The position numbers and the translations under genes are program-made. The notes beneath the pieces were generated by a model that saw only the letters and a program-made list of their open reading frames with translations, was not told the origin of the DNA and ran no database searches. This document shows positions 34,197 to 45,288 of a stretch of 64,000 bases of DNA, piece after piece. Each line of letters starts with the position of its first letter. Position 1 is the stretch's first letter. This stretch comes from Primulina eburnea. Its lineage: Eukaryota; Streptophyta; Magnoliopsida; Lamiales; Gesneriaceae. The stretch is taken from assembly GCF_022965805.1 (NCBI RefSeq), contig NC_133103.1:30388626-30452625 (forward strand), in the 5' to 3' direction.

Positions 34197-34265
34197 ATGC
34201 ATTAAGATTTTGGGATTAGAACTGTTCTTTTGGGTTTAATCTCTGGTAACTTTTGTAGCTAAGAG

Positions 34266-37200
34266 ATGTCTGGTTTTGACGACGATGCTAGTAGTCATGG
34301 CAGCATTGGACGCTGGGGAGACCGCGACGATCGGGAGCGTCGTCGAGAGCATCGAGAACATCGTCAACACCGTCGTGATGAGCCTCGGAGTTTTAGTATG
34401 CATCGGTTCTTGCAGATGGGGCCGAAACTTCTTTCGGGCGGTGAGACTCCGGATGTTGCGGAGAACTGGCTTGAGAGGATGGAGAGCTGCTTCAAGACTT
34501 TTCAGTGCTCGGCAGAGCAGCAGATTGATACCCTTGATTTCTTGCTGGAGGGTGGTGCGCGTAAGTGGTGGAGGTCTACCTCTGCACCGATAGTTCAGCG
34601 ACAGGGTCGAGTTCTTTGGGCCGATTTCCGAGCCGCTTTCATGCTGCTTTACTTTCCGCCAGCCCTTCTGCAGACCAAGGCGATTGAGTTGATCAATCTG
34701 AAGCAGGGAAGTTTGTCTGTTGATGAGTATCAGAAGAAGTTCTTTGATTTGCTTCCGTATGTTCCACATGTCAGTGAAAATGCTAGGGCCAAGTATAACC
34801 ATTTTCTTCAGGGCCTCAATCAGGAGATTTATGATCGGGTTGTTGTCTGTGATGATCCGACATCGTATGAGGGCCTTGTGAACCGTTGTCGCCAGGCTGA
34901 GGGCAGTTTGCTGAGAGGTCGAGCCATGCAGTCTGCTCGTCCTACTAGTTCTTTGGGTCCCCGCGCCCAAGCATTTAAGAAGGCTGGATCTACTTCTTCT
35001 TCCTCTGGATCTGGAGGAGTTCACCATTTTGGGAAGAAGAAGGGCCCGTGTCAGCATTGTGGGAAGGATCATCCGACAGAGCGTTGTCGCAAGGTTGCGG
35101 GTGCTTGTTACAAGTGCGGTGAGATGGGCCATATGAAGAGAGACTGTCCACAGATGGGCGGAGGATCAGGATCTGGTTCTCAGGCTTCAGTTCACCAGAG
35201 GCCACAGCAGGGACAGTCTACTCAGGGTTCTAACCTCCGACCGCGTACTCAAGGGCAGGTCTTTGCTCTTAACCAGGATCAGGCTGCTGAGGAGAACGAC
35301 AGAGTTATCGCAGGTGTTTTTTTATTATGTGGATTACCTGCTTACGTTCTCATTGATACTGGTGCATCACATTCATTCATATCTGCGAGATTTGCTAAGC
35401 GTCATGCATTACCTTTCACTTCTTTGGACGTTGTGGTATCTGTTTCCACACCGATGGGTCATTCGGTGCTAGCTAAACGTCTAGTTTTGGGTTGTCCTCT
35501 AGAGTTTGAGGGTAATGTTTTAACTGCTAATTTGATGATTCTTGCGATGGAGGATTTTGATTGCATTCTGGGAATAGATGTGCTGACTGTGTTTAGAGCT
35601 ACTGTGGACTGTTATCAGAAGTTTGTGCAGTTTCGTCCAGTTGAGGGCGACAGTTGGTTTTTCTATGGAGAGGGAGCGCGACCCCCGATGCCTGTGGTTT
35701 CTGCTCTGAAAGCCTGTCGTGCTTTAGAGTCGGGCGGGGAAGGCTACCTTATCTATGCTATTGATTCGTCCGCAGATAGTGTCGGTATCAGCGACATTCC
35801 AGTGGTTTGCGATTTTCCGGATGTTTTTCCCGAGGAGATTCCTGGTTTTCCTCCCGTTCGGGAAGTGGATTTCGGCATTGATTTAGTGCCAGGCACGGCA
35901 CCAATCTCTAGAGCTCCTTATCGTTTAGCTCCATCAGAGATGCAAGAATTGAAACAGCAGTTGCAGGATCTTCTTGACAAGGGGTATATTCGACCCAGTG
36001 TGTCCCCGTGGGGAGCACCAGTTCTTTTTGTCAAAAAGAAGGATGGTTCTATGCGGCTCTGCATAGATTATCGGCAGTTGAATCGTGCTACGATAAAGAA
36101 TAAGTATCCGTTGCCACGGATTGATGATTTATTTGATCAACTGCAAGGTACCTCTGTGTATTCCAAGATTGATTTAAGGTCTGGTTATCATCAGCTTCGG
36201 GTTCATCAGGGAGATATATCGAAGACTGCATTCAGGACCCGGTATGGGCATTATGAGTTTCTGGTTATGCCTTTTGGGGTGACGAATGCACCAGCAGTTT
36301 TTATGGATCTGATGAATCGGGTTTTTTGGGAATTCTTGGATAAGTTTATTGTGGTGTTTATAGATGATATCTTAATCTATTCGCATGATCAGCAAGAACA
36401 CGTACAACACTTAAGGATTATTTTACAGACACTTCGCGAGAATCAGCTTTATGCGAAGTTGAGTAAATGTGAGTTTTGGATTGACAGGGTTGTATTCCTT
36501 GGTCATGTCATTTCTAGCAAGGGAGTTTCAGTTGACCCGAGCAAGGTGGAAGCGGTATTGAACTGGTCGCGTCCGACGACAGTAGCCGAGATCCGCAGTT
36601 TTCTGGGATTGGCTGGGTATTATCGCCGTTTCATTGTCAACTTCTCTCAGGTTGCTAAGCCACTCACTCAGCTCACTCGGAAAGATGTTTCATTTGAGTG
36701 GACATCAGATTGCGAAGAGAGTTTCTTGGAACTTCGCAGACGTTTGACATCTGCGCCTATTTTGGCTTTACCGCCTGGATCTGGTGGTTTCAGTGTTTAC
36801 ACCGATGCCTCTTTACAGGGACTAGGGTGTGTTCTGATGCAGAATGAGCATGTGATTGCTTATGCGTCAAGACAGTTGAAGCCTCATGAGGAAAACTATC
36901 CTGTTCATGATCTGGAATTAGCAGCGATCGTTTTTGCTTTGAAAATCTGGCGCCATTATCTGTATGGTGAGCGATTTGAGATTTTCACTGATCATAAGAG
37001 TTTGAAGTATCTGTTCACTCAGGCTGAGTTGAACATGCGTCAGCGTCGTTGGATGGATCTACTCAAGGATTATGATTGTGAGATCAAGTATCATCCAGGA
37101 TCTGCGAATCTCACGGCCGATGCTCTTAGTCGCAAGGTGAGATTGTCAGCTCTTCAGACTTGTGCTGTATCTGGGATTATTCAGGATTTCTGTTCGATGG

Positions 37201-38123
37201 GATTCAATTGTAAGCATCGGAAGGGAACAGAGAGTATCCGTGTAGCTACTATTTTGTCTGAGCCAGTTTTGTATTCTCGGATTAGAGATGCTCAGATGTC
37301 TGATTCTAAGATTCAGAAATTAGCTCGGTTGGCTGATGGAGATAATACTTCTGGATTCCACTATCAGTCCAAGAGTCTTTTGTGCTTATCTGGTCGTGTT
37401 GTTGTACCGGAAGATGACACTTTGAGGGAGGAGATTTTATCCCAGGCTCATCGTAGCAAGTTGAGTGTTCATCCGGGGAGCAACAAGATGTATAAGGATT
37501 TGAGGACTCGATTTTGGTGGAAAGGTATGAAACGTAATGTTTATCAGTATGTCTCCAAGTGCCTAGTCTGTCAGCGGATTAAGACTGCTCAGGATCGACA
37601 AGCGAGTTATGCGAACACCAAGCGCAGACCTCTTCATTTTGATGCAGGCGAGAAAGTGTTTCTCAAGGTATCACCTTTTCGGAGGATTCTGAGATTTGGA
37701 CTCAAGGGTAAGCTATCTCCGAGATTCATTGGTCCTTTTGAGATCTTAGAATGTGTGGGAGATTTGGCCTACAGATTAGCTTTGCCACCGTATCTGTCTA
37801 GTGTTCACAATGTGTTTCATGTGTCTTTGTTGAGACGATACGTAGCTGATGAGTCTCATGTTTTGCATCCGACAGAAGTTCAGCTGAATCCGGATTTGTC
37901 TTTTGTGGAAAGACCGGTTTCGATCTTAGACCGGAAGGATAAAGTACTGCGGAATAAGACTATTCCTCTTGTCTTAGTGCAGTGGCAGCGCCGAGGTACT
38001 GAAGAAGCTACTTGGGAACTAGAGAGTCGCATGCGGTCAGAGCATCCAAGAGTTGTTCTAGTTGTAGTATTTTCAGTTATGATTGTAATTTCAGTTGTAC
38101 TTTCAGTTGTAATTCATTCTTAA
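34266..38123 (+). CDS. Gag-pol polyprotein of element H, integrase core deleted in frame, altered C-terminus
   Basis: A 1285-residue uninterrupted frame, the longest in the window. Up to residue 1103 it follows element A position by position: CCHC knuckles 262-274 and 281-294, protease Asp364 (DTGAS), RT FIDD 699-702, RNase H Asp847, integrase zinc region to KCLVCQ. At 37575 it jumps to RIKTAQ, the equivalent of A residue 1315. Exactly 211 codons, holding all three catalytic acids, are missing. The integrase C-terminal region and chromodomain follow. One extra base near 38049-38050 (catccaagag versus catccagag in A) shifts the last 24 residues into a hydrophobic tail not seen in relatives. 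Gag, protease and RT look functional; integration would have to be supplied in trans. Confidence 0.95.
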   Translation: MSGFDDDASSHGSIGRWGDRDDRERRREHREHRQHRRDEPRSFSMHRFLQMGPKLLSGGETPDVAENWLERMESCFKTFQCSAEQQIDTLDFLLEGGARKWWRSTSAPIVQRQGRVLWADFRAAFMLLYFPPALLQTKAIELINLKQGSLSVDEYQKKFFDLLPYVPHVSENARAKYNHFLQGLNQEIYDRVVVCDDPTSYEGLVNRCRQAEGSLLRGRAMQSARPTSSLGPRAQAFKKAGSTSSSSGSGGVHHFGKKKGPCQHCGKDHPTERCRKVAGACYKCGEMGHMKRDCPQMGGGSGSGSQASVHQRPQQGQSTQGSNLRPRTQGQVFALNQDQAAEENDRVIAGVFLLCGLPAYVLIDTGASHSFISARFAKRHALPFTSLDVVVSVSTPMGHSVLAKRLVLGCPLEFEGNVLTANLMILAMEDFDCILGIDVLTVFRATVDCYQKFVQFRPVEGDSWFFYGEGARPPMPVVSALKACRALESGGEGYLIYAIDSSADSVGISDIPVVCDFPDVFPEEIPGFPPVREVDFGIDLVPGTAPISRAPYRLAPSEMQELKQQLQDLLDKGYIRPSVSPWGAPVLFVKKKDGSMRLCIDYRQLNRATIKNKYPLPRIDDLFDQLQGTSVYSKIDLRSGYHQLRVHQGDISKTAFRTRYGHYEFLVMPFGVTNAPAVFMDLMNRVFWEFLDKFIVVFIDDILIYSHDQQEHVQHLRIILQTLRENQLYAKLSKCEFWIDRVVFLGHVISSKGVSVDPSKVEAVLNWSRPTTVAEIRSFLGLAGYYRRFIVNFSQVAKPLTQLTRKDVSFEWTSDCEESFLELRRRLTSAPILALPPGSGGFSVYTDASLQGLGCVLMQNEHVIAYASRQLKPHEENYPVHDLELAAIVFALKIWRHYLYGERFEIFTDHKSLKYLFTQAELNMRQRRWMDLLKDYDCEIKYHPGSANLTADALSRKVRLSALQTCAVSGIIQDFCSMGFNCKHRKGTESIRVATILSEPVLYSRIRDAQMSDSKIQKLARLADGDNTSGFHYQSKSLLCLSGRVVVPEDDTLREEILSQAHRSKLSVHPGSNKMYKDLRTRFWWKGMKRNVYQYVSKCLVCQRIKTAQDRQASYANTKRRPLHFDAGEKVFLKVSPFRRILRFGLKGKLSPRFIGPFEILECVGDLAYRLALPPYLSSVHNVFHVSLLRRYVADESHVLHPTEVQLNPDLSFVERPVSILDRKDKVLRNKTIPLVLVQWQRRGTEEATWELESRMRSEHPRVVLVVVFSVMIVISVVLSVVIHS

Positions 38124-38189
38124 GTTGAATGTATTGTTATTCAGAATTGTCATTTTTCAGACTCGATTTCGCGGACGAAATCCTTTTTT

Positions 38190-38200
38190 GGGGGGGAGAA
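38190..38200 (+). promoter_or_regulatory. Polypurine tract of element H
   Basis: GGGGGGGAGAA lies immediately before the 3' LTR. Confidence 0.92.
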
Positions 38201-39404
38201 TGTAGTATCCCGATGCCTAATTTGAGTTAATTATTGGATTAAATATTATTTCGGTGGGATCGGAAGGACCGAACAGGGTTCGGATCGTCCGAAGACAGGT
38301 GGCTGGACACGTGGAAGACATGCAAGGTTCGGATCGTCCGATCAGGGTTCGGATTGTCCGAAGACAGGTGGCTGGACACGTGGAAGACATGCAGGATTCG
38401 GATCGTCCGATCAGGGTTCGGATCGTCCGAAGTGTGCCGGATCGGATCGTCCGAAGTGGATCGGATCTACCGATCGTTGTCTACAAATAGAGGCGCGAGG
38501 CTTCATTTGTTACTCGCCAATTCCGAGTGTTCCAGAGCGTTTTAGTCGTTTCTGATGGGTTTCTAGTCTTTTCCCGAGGTTTAGGCACTAGCGGGGAGCT
38601 ACTGGTTTTGTAGCGGAGTTGTGCTCTAGTTGGGAGCTAGCGGCATCAGTGGGCTGACTACGGACGCAGGCTTGATTCTAGGGCTGATTGCTAGGATCTA
38701 CTGGTTTGAGGTACGAAAGTACTATCCGAGATAGCAGGATTGAGTATACTTTGCTATGTGTTGCATGTTTATATGTTGCATTATTATCTGTCATATGATG
38801 CATGGTTTATTATGCGGCATTTGCATAATCATGTTGAGCCTGATTATTTTTGAGATAGCCTGTTGAGAGGGTGCTCAGCCCTCGTTTGTTGTGGATGGTT
38901 GGACCCCGTTGGCCGACGGTGGTCAGGTCACCGGTATATCCACAGGTTTATTTTGGTATGGGAGCCACCTCCTGGTGCGACGGCGCAGAGTGCTACATAC
39001 CTTGACGTCATTTACCTGAGCAGTATTTCGTTATACCCAGATCCTGGTATCCAGTACATTTTGCATACATGCATGTCATAGTCTTGTATACTCATGCTTT
39101 CGGTGCTGAGCGTTTTATGCTCACGTCCTTGGTTTATCTCTGTTTTGGACACCCTATTCGATGGGGCAGGTCTCAGGTTGGACGGTCCAGGAGGGAGTGG
39201 ACAGGGAGTTGGCAGAGGTTGACTTGTAGTTATTGGTATTCGTTCTTGGTATTTAGTTCGATCTGGTTGTTTAAGTATTTTGTATTTTCAGATTCGATTG
39301 GATTGTATTACTGTTTTTCCGCTGTATTACCTGATTCAGTTTTAAATGTTAATTTTGCATGCTTAAGTTCTGATTAGTAGGTGATTCTGGAACGGGTCAC
39401 TACA
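38201..39404 (+). mobile_element. 3' LTR of element H
   Basis: A 1204-bp LTR ending at the gttta TSD. Its TATA box reads CTACAAATA (38481-38489) instead of CTATAAATA in the 5' LTR. Confidence 0.95.
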
Positions 39405-39409
39405 GTTTA

Positions 39410-41220
39410 GCATATAACTTCTCAGCCCTTAGAATTCGCAACACAGTTCTTAGATGCTCAGCATGCTCACTCATATTCTTTGAATAAATCAAAATATCAT
39501 CGATGAAAATAATCACAAAATCATCGAGATATTTCTGGAATATACGGTTCGTTAATCCCATAAACATAGCTGGAGCATTCGTCAAACCAAACGGCATGAC
39601 TGTAAATTCATAGTATCCATACCTGGTTCTGAATGCCGTCTTTGAGATATCAGAATCTCTGACTCTCAACTGATGATATCCCGATCTTAAATCAATCTTG
39701 GAATATATTGAAGAACCCTGCAACTGATCAAATAAATCATCAATATGAGGCAAAGGATATTTATTCTTTATCGTTTCCTTGTTCAATTGCCGATAGTCGA
39801 TGCAGAGTCTCATCGAACCGTCTTTCTTTCTTACAAACAATACTGGAGCACCCCAAGGAGAAACACTCGGTCTGATGTACCCCTTGGCCAGTAAGTCTTC
39901 CAGGTAATCCTTCAATTCTTTCAATTAAATTGGTGTCATTCTGTACGGAGCTCTAGAAATCGGTACTGTACCTGGCATCAATTCAATGCTGAAGTCTATC
40001 TCTCTAACTGGAGGTAATCCAGGGATCTCATCTGGGAAGACGTCAGCAAACTCACGTACCACTGGCAAATCAGCCAATGCTGGACTCGACTTCAGTAAAT
40101 CTACTGAATATACAAAGAATCCCTCTGCTCCTTTCTATAACAATCGAGTCATAGATAATACGGATACTAAAGGAATTCTAGATCTAGAACCCTTATCGTA
40201 AAATTTCCACTCTTCAGCCATATCTGGTCTGAATTTCACTATCTTCTGGAAAAAATCAACTGTAGCTCTGTACTTGGTCAGTATATCAATACCGATAATA
40301 CAATCTAAATCGGACAACCCAAGTACGATGCAATCTAATTCAATCTCATGCCCGTCATATTGTAGTACACAATGTTTAACAGAATTTACTGATATCAAAC
40401 CTGTCCCCAAAGGCGAAGAGACAGACACTACAGTAGCTAAAGACTCTACAGACAATGCATGACTTAATGCAAATTGTTCAGAAATAAATGTATGTGAAGC
40501 ACCAGTATCAATTAATACATAAGGAGGATAACCACATAAAGAACAGTTACCTGTCACAACGTCATCTGGTGCTTCCTGGGCCTGCTCCTCTGTCAAAGCA
40601 AATACTCTGGCCTGCTGTCTAGGAGGCTGGCTACCAGTCTGGATTCCTCCTGGCCTCTGCTGTGATTGAGCTGGCGCTGGCTGAAATGTATGAACAGCAG
40701 CTGATCGTCCCTCAGTCTGTGCTGCTGATCCCGATGACTCGGCCCCCTCAGATCTTTGGGAACCTCTCTGGGGACACACTTTAGCAAAGTGTCCCGGCTG
40801 TTTACAGATGTTGCAACTACCAGTCACTCCCTGGCATTGTTCTGTTGCATGTCTTCCTCCGCAAGTCTTGCAATAAACTCCAGTGTAACTCTGGCTCTGT
40901 CTGGAACCACCGGAGCTGGAAGAACTACTGCCAGATTTCTTGAATTGCTTTCCCCTGGCTTTCAAAAATTATTTCTTTGCAACATCGTGTAACTGGTGTC
41001 CAATCAATTTCACTCTCCTCTCATCTGTATACTCCAGGGATTCGAACAACATCTGTATATCATCAAGCCAACTCTCACATTCCACAGCGTTCTCTGTTCC
41101 TTTCAAAGTTGGCGGATGAAATGACTGAAATCGTATCAGTAATGTTTCCATTGGAGTCGGGGTGGCATCCATTGTAGGATTTGATGTACTTCCCTATTCT
41201 GGGATTCTTCTGGGAGGCAT
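39410..41220 (-). pseudogene. Element E gag, protease and RT (broken, gag internally deleted)
   Basis: The minus strand begins at 41220 (MPPRRIPE then a stop) and continues MDATPTPMETLL to GHQLHDVAKK (40969). The central Gag capsid region seen in element D is missing. The next block (40965-40135) has a Ser-rich stretch, knuckles CKTCGGRHATEQC and CNICKQPGHFAKVC, and protease DTGASHTFIS. RT runs 39924-39410 with [33 protein letters not shown] and FIDDILIYS. It is cut after KLYAKL by element H and resumes at 32971. Stops and frame changes occur between the blocks. Confidence 0.88.
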
Positions 41221-41463
41221 ATCTGGTTATCAAATAGATTAGTAACAAATACCACAATTTTGTTTCAATCGTCCTCTAATCATCTTACTGCTGATCTATA
41301 ATCAGTACTGATTCAATCTCAATAAAACATATTACTATATCAAATCAGATAAAGAAGTAACATGTATTAAAGCAGTAAGACATGCAAGCATTCAAAAGCA
41401 GGAAAGAAAACCTCAATCTACCCCGCTCACTAGCCTCTTCTATCTCAATCTAAAGGATCTATC

Positions 41464-41475
41464 GCTCTGATACCA
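41464..41475 (-). promoter_or_regulatory. Primer-binding site of element E (initiator-Met tRNA)
   Basis: The minus strand TGGTATCAGAGC lies five bases from the LTR end at 41481. Confidence 0.92.
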
Positions 41476-42821
41476 CTTGTTGTGGGGACCCGGACGCTAA
41501 TCATGTTCTTAATCATCATTGGGACTAATTAATCAATTATAATAAACAGGGTTTAATTTTTTTTTTTAAAATGCGGAAGGTAATGGAATCAAACTCCTAT
41601 ACATATCAGTATAAAAGTATAAATCTGATACAATATACAATCATACACATCTCAGGTTCAACAACTAACTATCAAGTGTTTAAACTCTTTTTCTAGTCCA
41701 AGTCCGTAGTCTGCACTCTAACTCGATCTTTCTTCACCTCTGTGACCCTGAACCTGTCCCACCTGTTGCCATTCACACATACATACAATACAACATTCGG
41801 ATAACTCCGGTGAGATACAAATATCCCAGTATAAACAATGTATTAATGCAATCATATAAAACATATATAAAAGTAGAAACAATCATAAAAACATGTATCC
41901 AATCTGACTACATGAATCGATACAAATCTGTACCTAAATCTAAGACTCATTTCTAATCTAGGGATCCCAATCTATATTTAGAATTTGGTATGCTGTATCG
42001 AATGTCTACAATAGACGTCGATTTACATCTAAGCTCATCGATACACCGTAAGTCTAGAGTCTTAGCGGTTCTGACAAAGACTCGGCGGTTCTGACCTAGC
42101 TAGGCTGATCTGCCCTAGACTCAAACTCTGGCTCTGCTATCATTGAATAGACTACACATATCAATATGTTAATCTGCAAATATCAATGCAATAAAATAAA
42201 GTATGTGATTTTGGGAAACTCAAGTCAAACCTAACTCGAGTTGTGCAATCCCGAATCAACATTTATTTATACCTTTCGTTCTGTCGCTCTGATACAATCG
42301 AAGTCTTGATTCCAAGTCTGTCACTGTTCAATCTGGCAATGACAATATTAATATACTGTATCAATATTCTAATCAAATCACAACATCTCTGTTTTATCAA
42401 ATTCTGACAGTACCATAGTACACTCTTGCGATACCGGTGATACCAAACCAATATCTACTAATTCCAATAATTTACAATCAACCACCGTACAAATCTAATA
42501 TCAATTCTAGTCAATCTCTTCTGAAATTCAAAACAATTCCATATTCAGTCCGTTTCTTATCCAACTTCGATTCTAGGATGTCTACTACGTCAAGAACGCT
42601 ATATATGAATCGTATCTGATTCTGAGCATAGCATAATTTCAACTCTTAACAAAATGTAACAAAAATTACGTCCTGTAGTAGTTGTCGTTGCTAGGAACAC
42701 GGTGTCGTACTCGGATTCAAGTTTGGACAAGCGGATCGTTCGTAAATCGAATTTTGAAATCAAAAGCAATTTCCTTCCTCAGCTTCGTTTTCCCCTTTCT
42801 TTCTGAAGAGCCACGGTTGTG

Positions 42822-42836
42822 TATATATTTATATAA

Positions 42837-42886
<50 letters not shown>
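42822..42886. repeat. Expanded TA microsatellite at the core promoter of element E 5' LTR
   Basis: About 65 bases of TA with a few ATTTATA/AAATA interruptions, where the 3' LTR has about 20. It sits where the TATA box is expected. Confidence 0.9.
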
Positions 42887-42889
<3 letters not shown>

Positions 42890-42933
42890 CAAACACATGC
42901 AAATGGACGAGTGGCTCACTCTTTGTAGCACAC

Positions 42934-43152
42934 GTCTCGCGCATATGCGCGACCTATCTTGGCGCATATGCGCGAGACAAAATGTCTAGGCGCGTGTTTA
43001 CACGGTGGCTCGCGCATATGCGTGACACATCTTGGCGCATATGCGCGAGGCTTCTGCTCAAAAATGCCAACTCTCTGCCACCCTCGCGCATGTGCGCGAA
43101 CCTCTCTGGACCTCTCGCGCATGTGCGTGCATATAGTCGCGCATGTGCGTCG
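42934..43152. repeat. U3 palindrome array, element E 5' LTR
   Basis: Units of CGCGCATATGCGCG and CGCGCATGTGCG as at 30282-30513, with one unit fewer. Confidence 0.92.
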
Positions 43153-43286
43153 ATGCTACTGTCCTCGTACATCACTTTTCACACGCGATCTCATTTCGTG
43201 TCTCGGTTAGCCCTTTCATAATCGTCTCGATTAAAAATCCATAATCGTAATTTAACACGATATAAAATCTCGGGCATTACAGGCTG

Positions 43287-44620
43287 GGTGGCTCAGGGTA
43301 GGTTCATCAGGGTCCAAGGGTCATGGGCAGGGGTGGGGCTAGGGGCTGGGGCGGCTGGGTCGCTGCTGGCTCGAAGAAAAAGAAGGAACCGTGGGGGAGC
43401 CTTAACGCGCAAGGTGGATATGGTGTGTTCTGATGGCTTCACTGCTGGGTTCTAGGGGTTGGCCTGGTCTGGGCATGGTCCAGGGATGGTCAGGGTTAGG
43501 TGGGTTTGGTCGTTAAAGGTTGGGAGAAGTCCTAGACTAGTTAGGAGTCCTTTTGTTCAAGGGAACTCACACACACACACACGTGCAGTACATGGTCAAA
43601 TTCCAGGAGGTTTTTGAGCGGGCCAGGGCTGGTTCTTTTGGCTGGGCTTTGTTAGTAGGGTCCTATGTGGGTTGGCTCGGGTTTTGCTCAAGGTGGCTTG
43701 GGCGTGGCTCGAGTAAATCGGGAGACGGCTCGGGTGGTTTGTTAATGTGTCAAAAACGAGATTTTAAAGACTAAAATTGAATCCATGGGTCCACGGGGGT
43801 GTCTCATGATTTGGAAGGGTAGAATAAATAATAAAAATTTTATGTTTAAAATTTGGGATCAAAATATTGAATTTATAATTTTCCGTGATTTAATCGACTC
43901 ACAGAACGTTAATTAAAGAACTAATTGAAACGCCTAGATTTAAGCTTTATACAATTATGGGAAATTATATTTAAGCTCAAATAATTATTAAAAATCTAAG
44001 TTTTAATCCAACAAAAATAAAAAAAAAATAATACGTATATGTTGATGATAATATGTATATGAATATGTTGAAGATGATATGAAAATGTTCATGTTTGAAA
44101 TTTATGCATGTCAAGAAAATGATATTTTACATATAAGTATTTTTCACTGTTGCTTGTGGTTTTATACGTATTATTTGATATCAAGAATATGATGTGTTGA
44201 GCCTTTAGACTCACTAGATGTGATTGATGCAGGTGAGTATGATAATAATGATGATGGAGGCTTGGATGCCTGATTTGACTGGACTGAAGGTGCACATAAA
44301 CCAAGGAGCAACGCTAGTTTTCTACACTAGTTTATGATTTATGATATTAAGTTAGGTTAAAGATATTTTAAGTCATTTAATTTTGCTTTTGAGAGATTTT
44401 GAGAGGTTTAGTATGGGCTATAATTTTCAAATAATGCTTTTAGTTTTTGTAAAATGTTTGACGATTTTATGATTTAAAATATTTTCGTTGGATTTTTTAA
44501 TGTTAGTTGATTGATTATTTTTAAAATGCTACTAGGTATTTTAAAAGTATTTATATATATGTAAGGAAAAAAATAAAAAATTCTAGCACGTTTTAGGAAA
44601 ACGAATAAGCAGAGGTTTCA
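43287..44620 (+). mobile_element. LTR of family X (copy X2), second part
   Basis: It continues 27680-28876 after element E; the total LTR length is about 2.5 kb. It ends GAGGTTTCA at 44620, followed by cagtc (44621-44625), against aagtc on the left: four of five TSD bases. It contains TGATGCAGGTGAGT (44226-44239) shared with the F LTR. No internal retrotransposon sequence accompanies it, so it is most simply a solo LTR. Confidence 0.8.
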
Positions 44621-45204
44621 CAGTCCATCCATGAAATGCCTTAGCTTTCGGGTGGCATCTCTAGCGATAAGGGGCACAAAGTGGCAGCCCCTGTCAAACT
44701 TCCGAATAAACTTGACCACAGTCGATCCCACCTGACAAAGACTCATGAACTCCCTCGTCAGTAAACCCCTGACATTAGCTTGGAAATACTTGTCGTATTT
44801 CATTCCTTGACTGCTCCCAAGTGAGGGTAGCCATGTTAACTCCGTGGGCAGCTCCATCCCACCATAGGGATGCGTAATTTCTCAGCATATAAGTGGCGCA
44901 CCTGACCCGATCGTAATCATTCATCTCCAGATAATGAAAATGTAACTCCAAAGACCAGATTGTCATCACTCATCCGCCACGAAAGGGTTAGTGGTACCCC
45001 CAAACTCCTTCGGGTTGAGCATTTTTAACTGCTCATAACTGCCGGTCTGGTGCTAGGGAGCCTGCTGCACCTGCTCCATAAGCCTAGCATTGCTCTCGAG
45101 GACTCGAGTAGCTGCGTCCCTAGTGGTGGCGGTGGAGGTGGGCCTCTGCCGCCTCCTGAAGTATCATCCCGAAGGTCTGTACTGGGGGGGCGTCTGGGAG
45201 GCGT
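44621..45204 (-). pseudogene. Element G gag N-terminal half (broken, start codon lost)
   Basis: The minus-strand sequence aligning with MPPRR-type Gag starts begins with ACG at 45204-45202 where ATG is expected. The frame continues through SNARLMEQVQQAP and then QLKMLNPKEFGG (near 45000). The capsid block is HFHYLEMNDYDRVRCATYML...WWDGAA (44969-44775) and KYFQANVRGLLTREFM...FMDGL (44820-44618). Frame changes and stops separate the parts. It continues at 27679. Confidence 0.8.
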
Positions 45205-45288
45205 GATATCTGATCATATTCTAAATTCTAAACTTAACTCATCATGCAATTTAATCTAGTCATCAAATCTTTTAATCTTTAAATCATG
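45205..45288. other. Leader remnant of element G
   Basis: 84 bases of AT-rich sequence upstream of G gag. The PBS and LTR expected here are absent because the Athila-like LTR begins at 45289. Confidence 0.5.

Larger units (their letters stand above)
32977..39404 (+). mobile_element. Element H: A-family chromovirus lacking the integrase core, perfect TSD (gttta)
   Basis: It starts TGTAGTATCC at 32977 and ends GTCACTACA at 39404, flanked by gttta at 32972-32976 and 39405-39409. It sits within RT coding sequence of element E. Both LTRs are 1204 bp; by eye they differ at about eight sites, mostly C/T. The single reading frame between them is open throughout, but 633 bp of integrase are missing. 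Confidence 0.95.
28877..43281 (-). mobile_element. Element E: broken Tekay-like chromovirus with perfect TSD (ggctg), hosting element H
   Basis: Ends are TGTGGGGACC at 28877 and ...GGGCATTACA at 43281, flanked by ggctg at 28872-28876 and 43282-43286. On the minus strand: 5' LTR 43281-41481, PBS, gag, PR, RT, (element H inserted), RNase H, IN, PPT, 3' LTR 30643-28877. Without H the element is about 8.0 kb. Its protein and LTR backbone are closest to element D in this window, but the U3 repeat array differs. Confidence 0.93.
41481..43281 (-). mobile_element. 5' LTR of element E
   Basis: A 1801-bp LTR with the same termini as the 28877 copy. The excess length is mainly a longer TA run in the promoter (42822-42886). 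Confidence 0.92.
9081..45204 (-). mobile_element. Element G: old Tekay-like chromovirus, split into four pieces by later insertions
   Basis: Only the gag-to-protease half of G is present, on the minus strand. In reading order the pieces are 45204-44621 (gag capsid), 27679-27522 (gag), 11158-10882 (zinc knuckles) and 9555-9081 (protease). They fit end to end once the X LTR (27680-44620), element D (11159-27521) and the solo LTR (9703-10661) are removed, and each inserted block has a duplicated target. RT to 3' LTR would lie left of element F, outside the window. Upstream of gag it is cut by the Athila-like LTR at 45289. It is the oldest layer of this stack. Confidence 0.75.
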
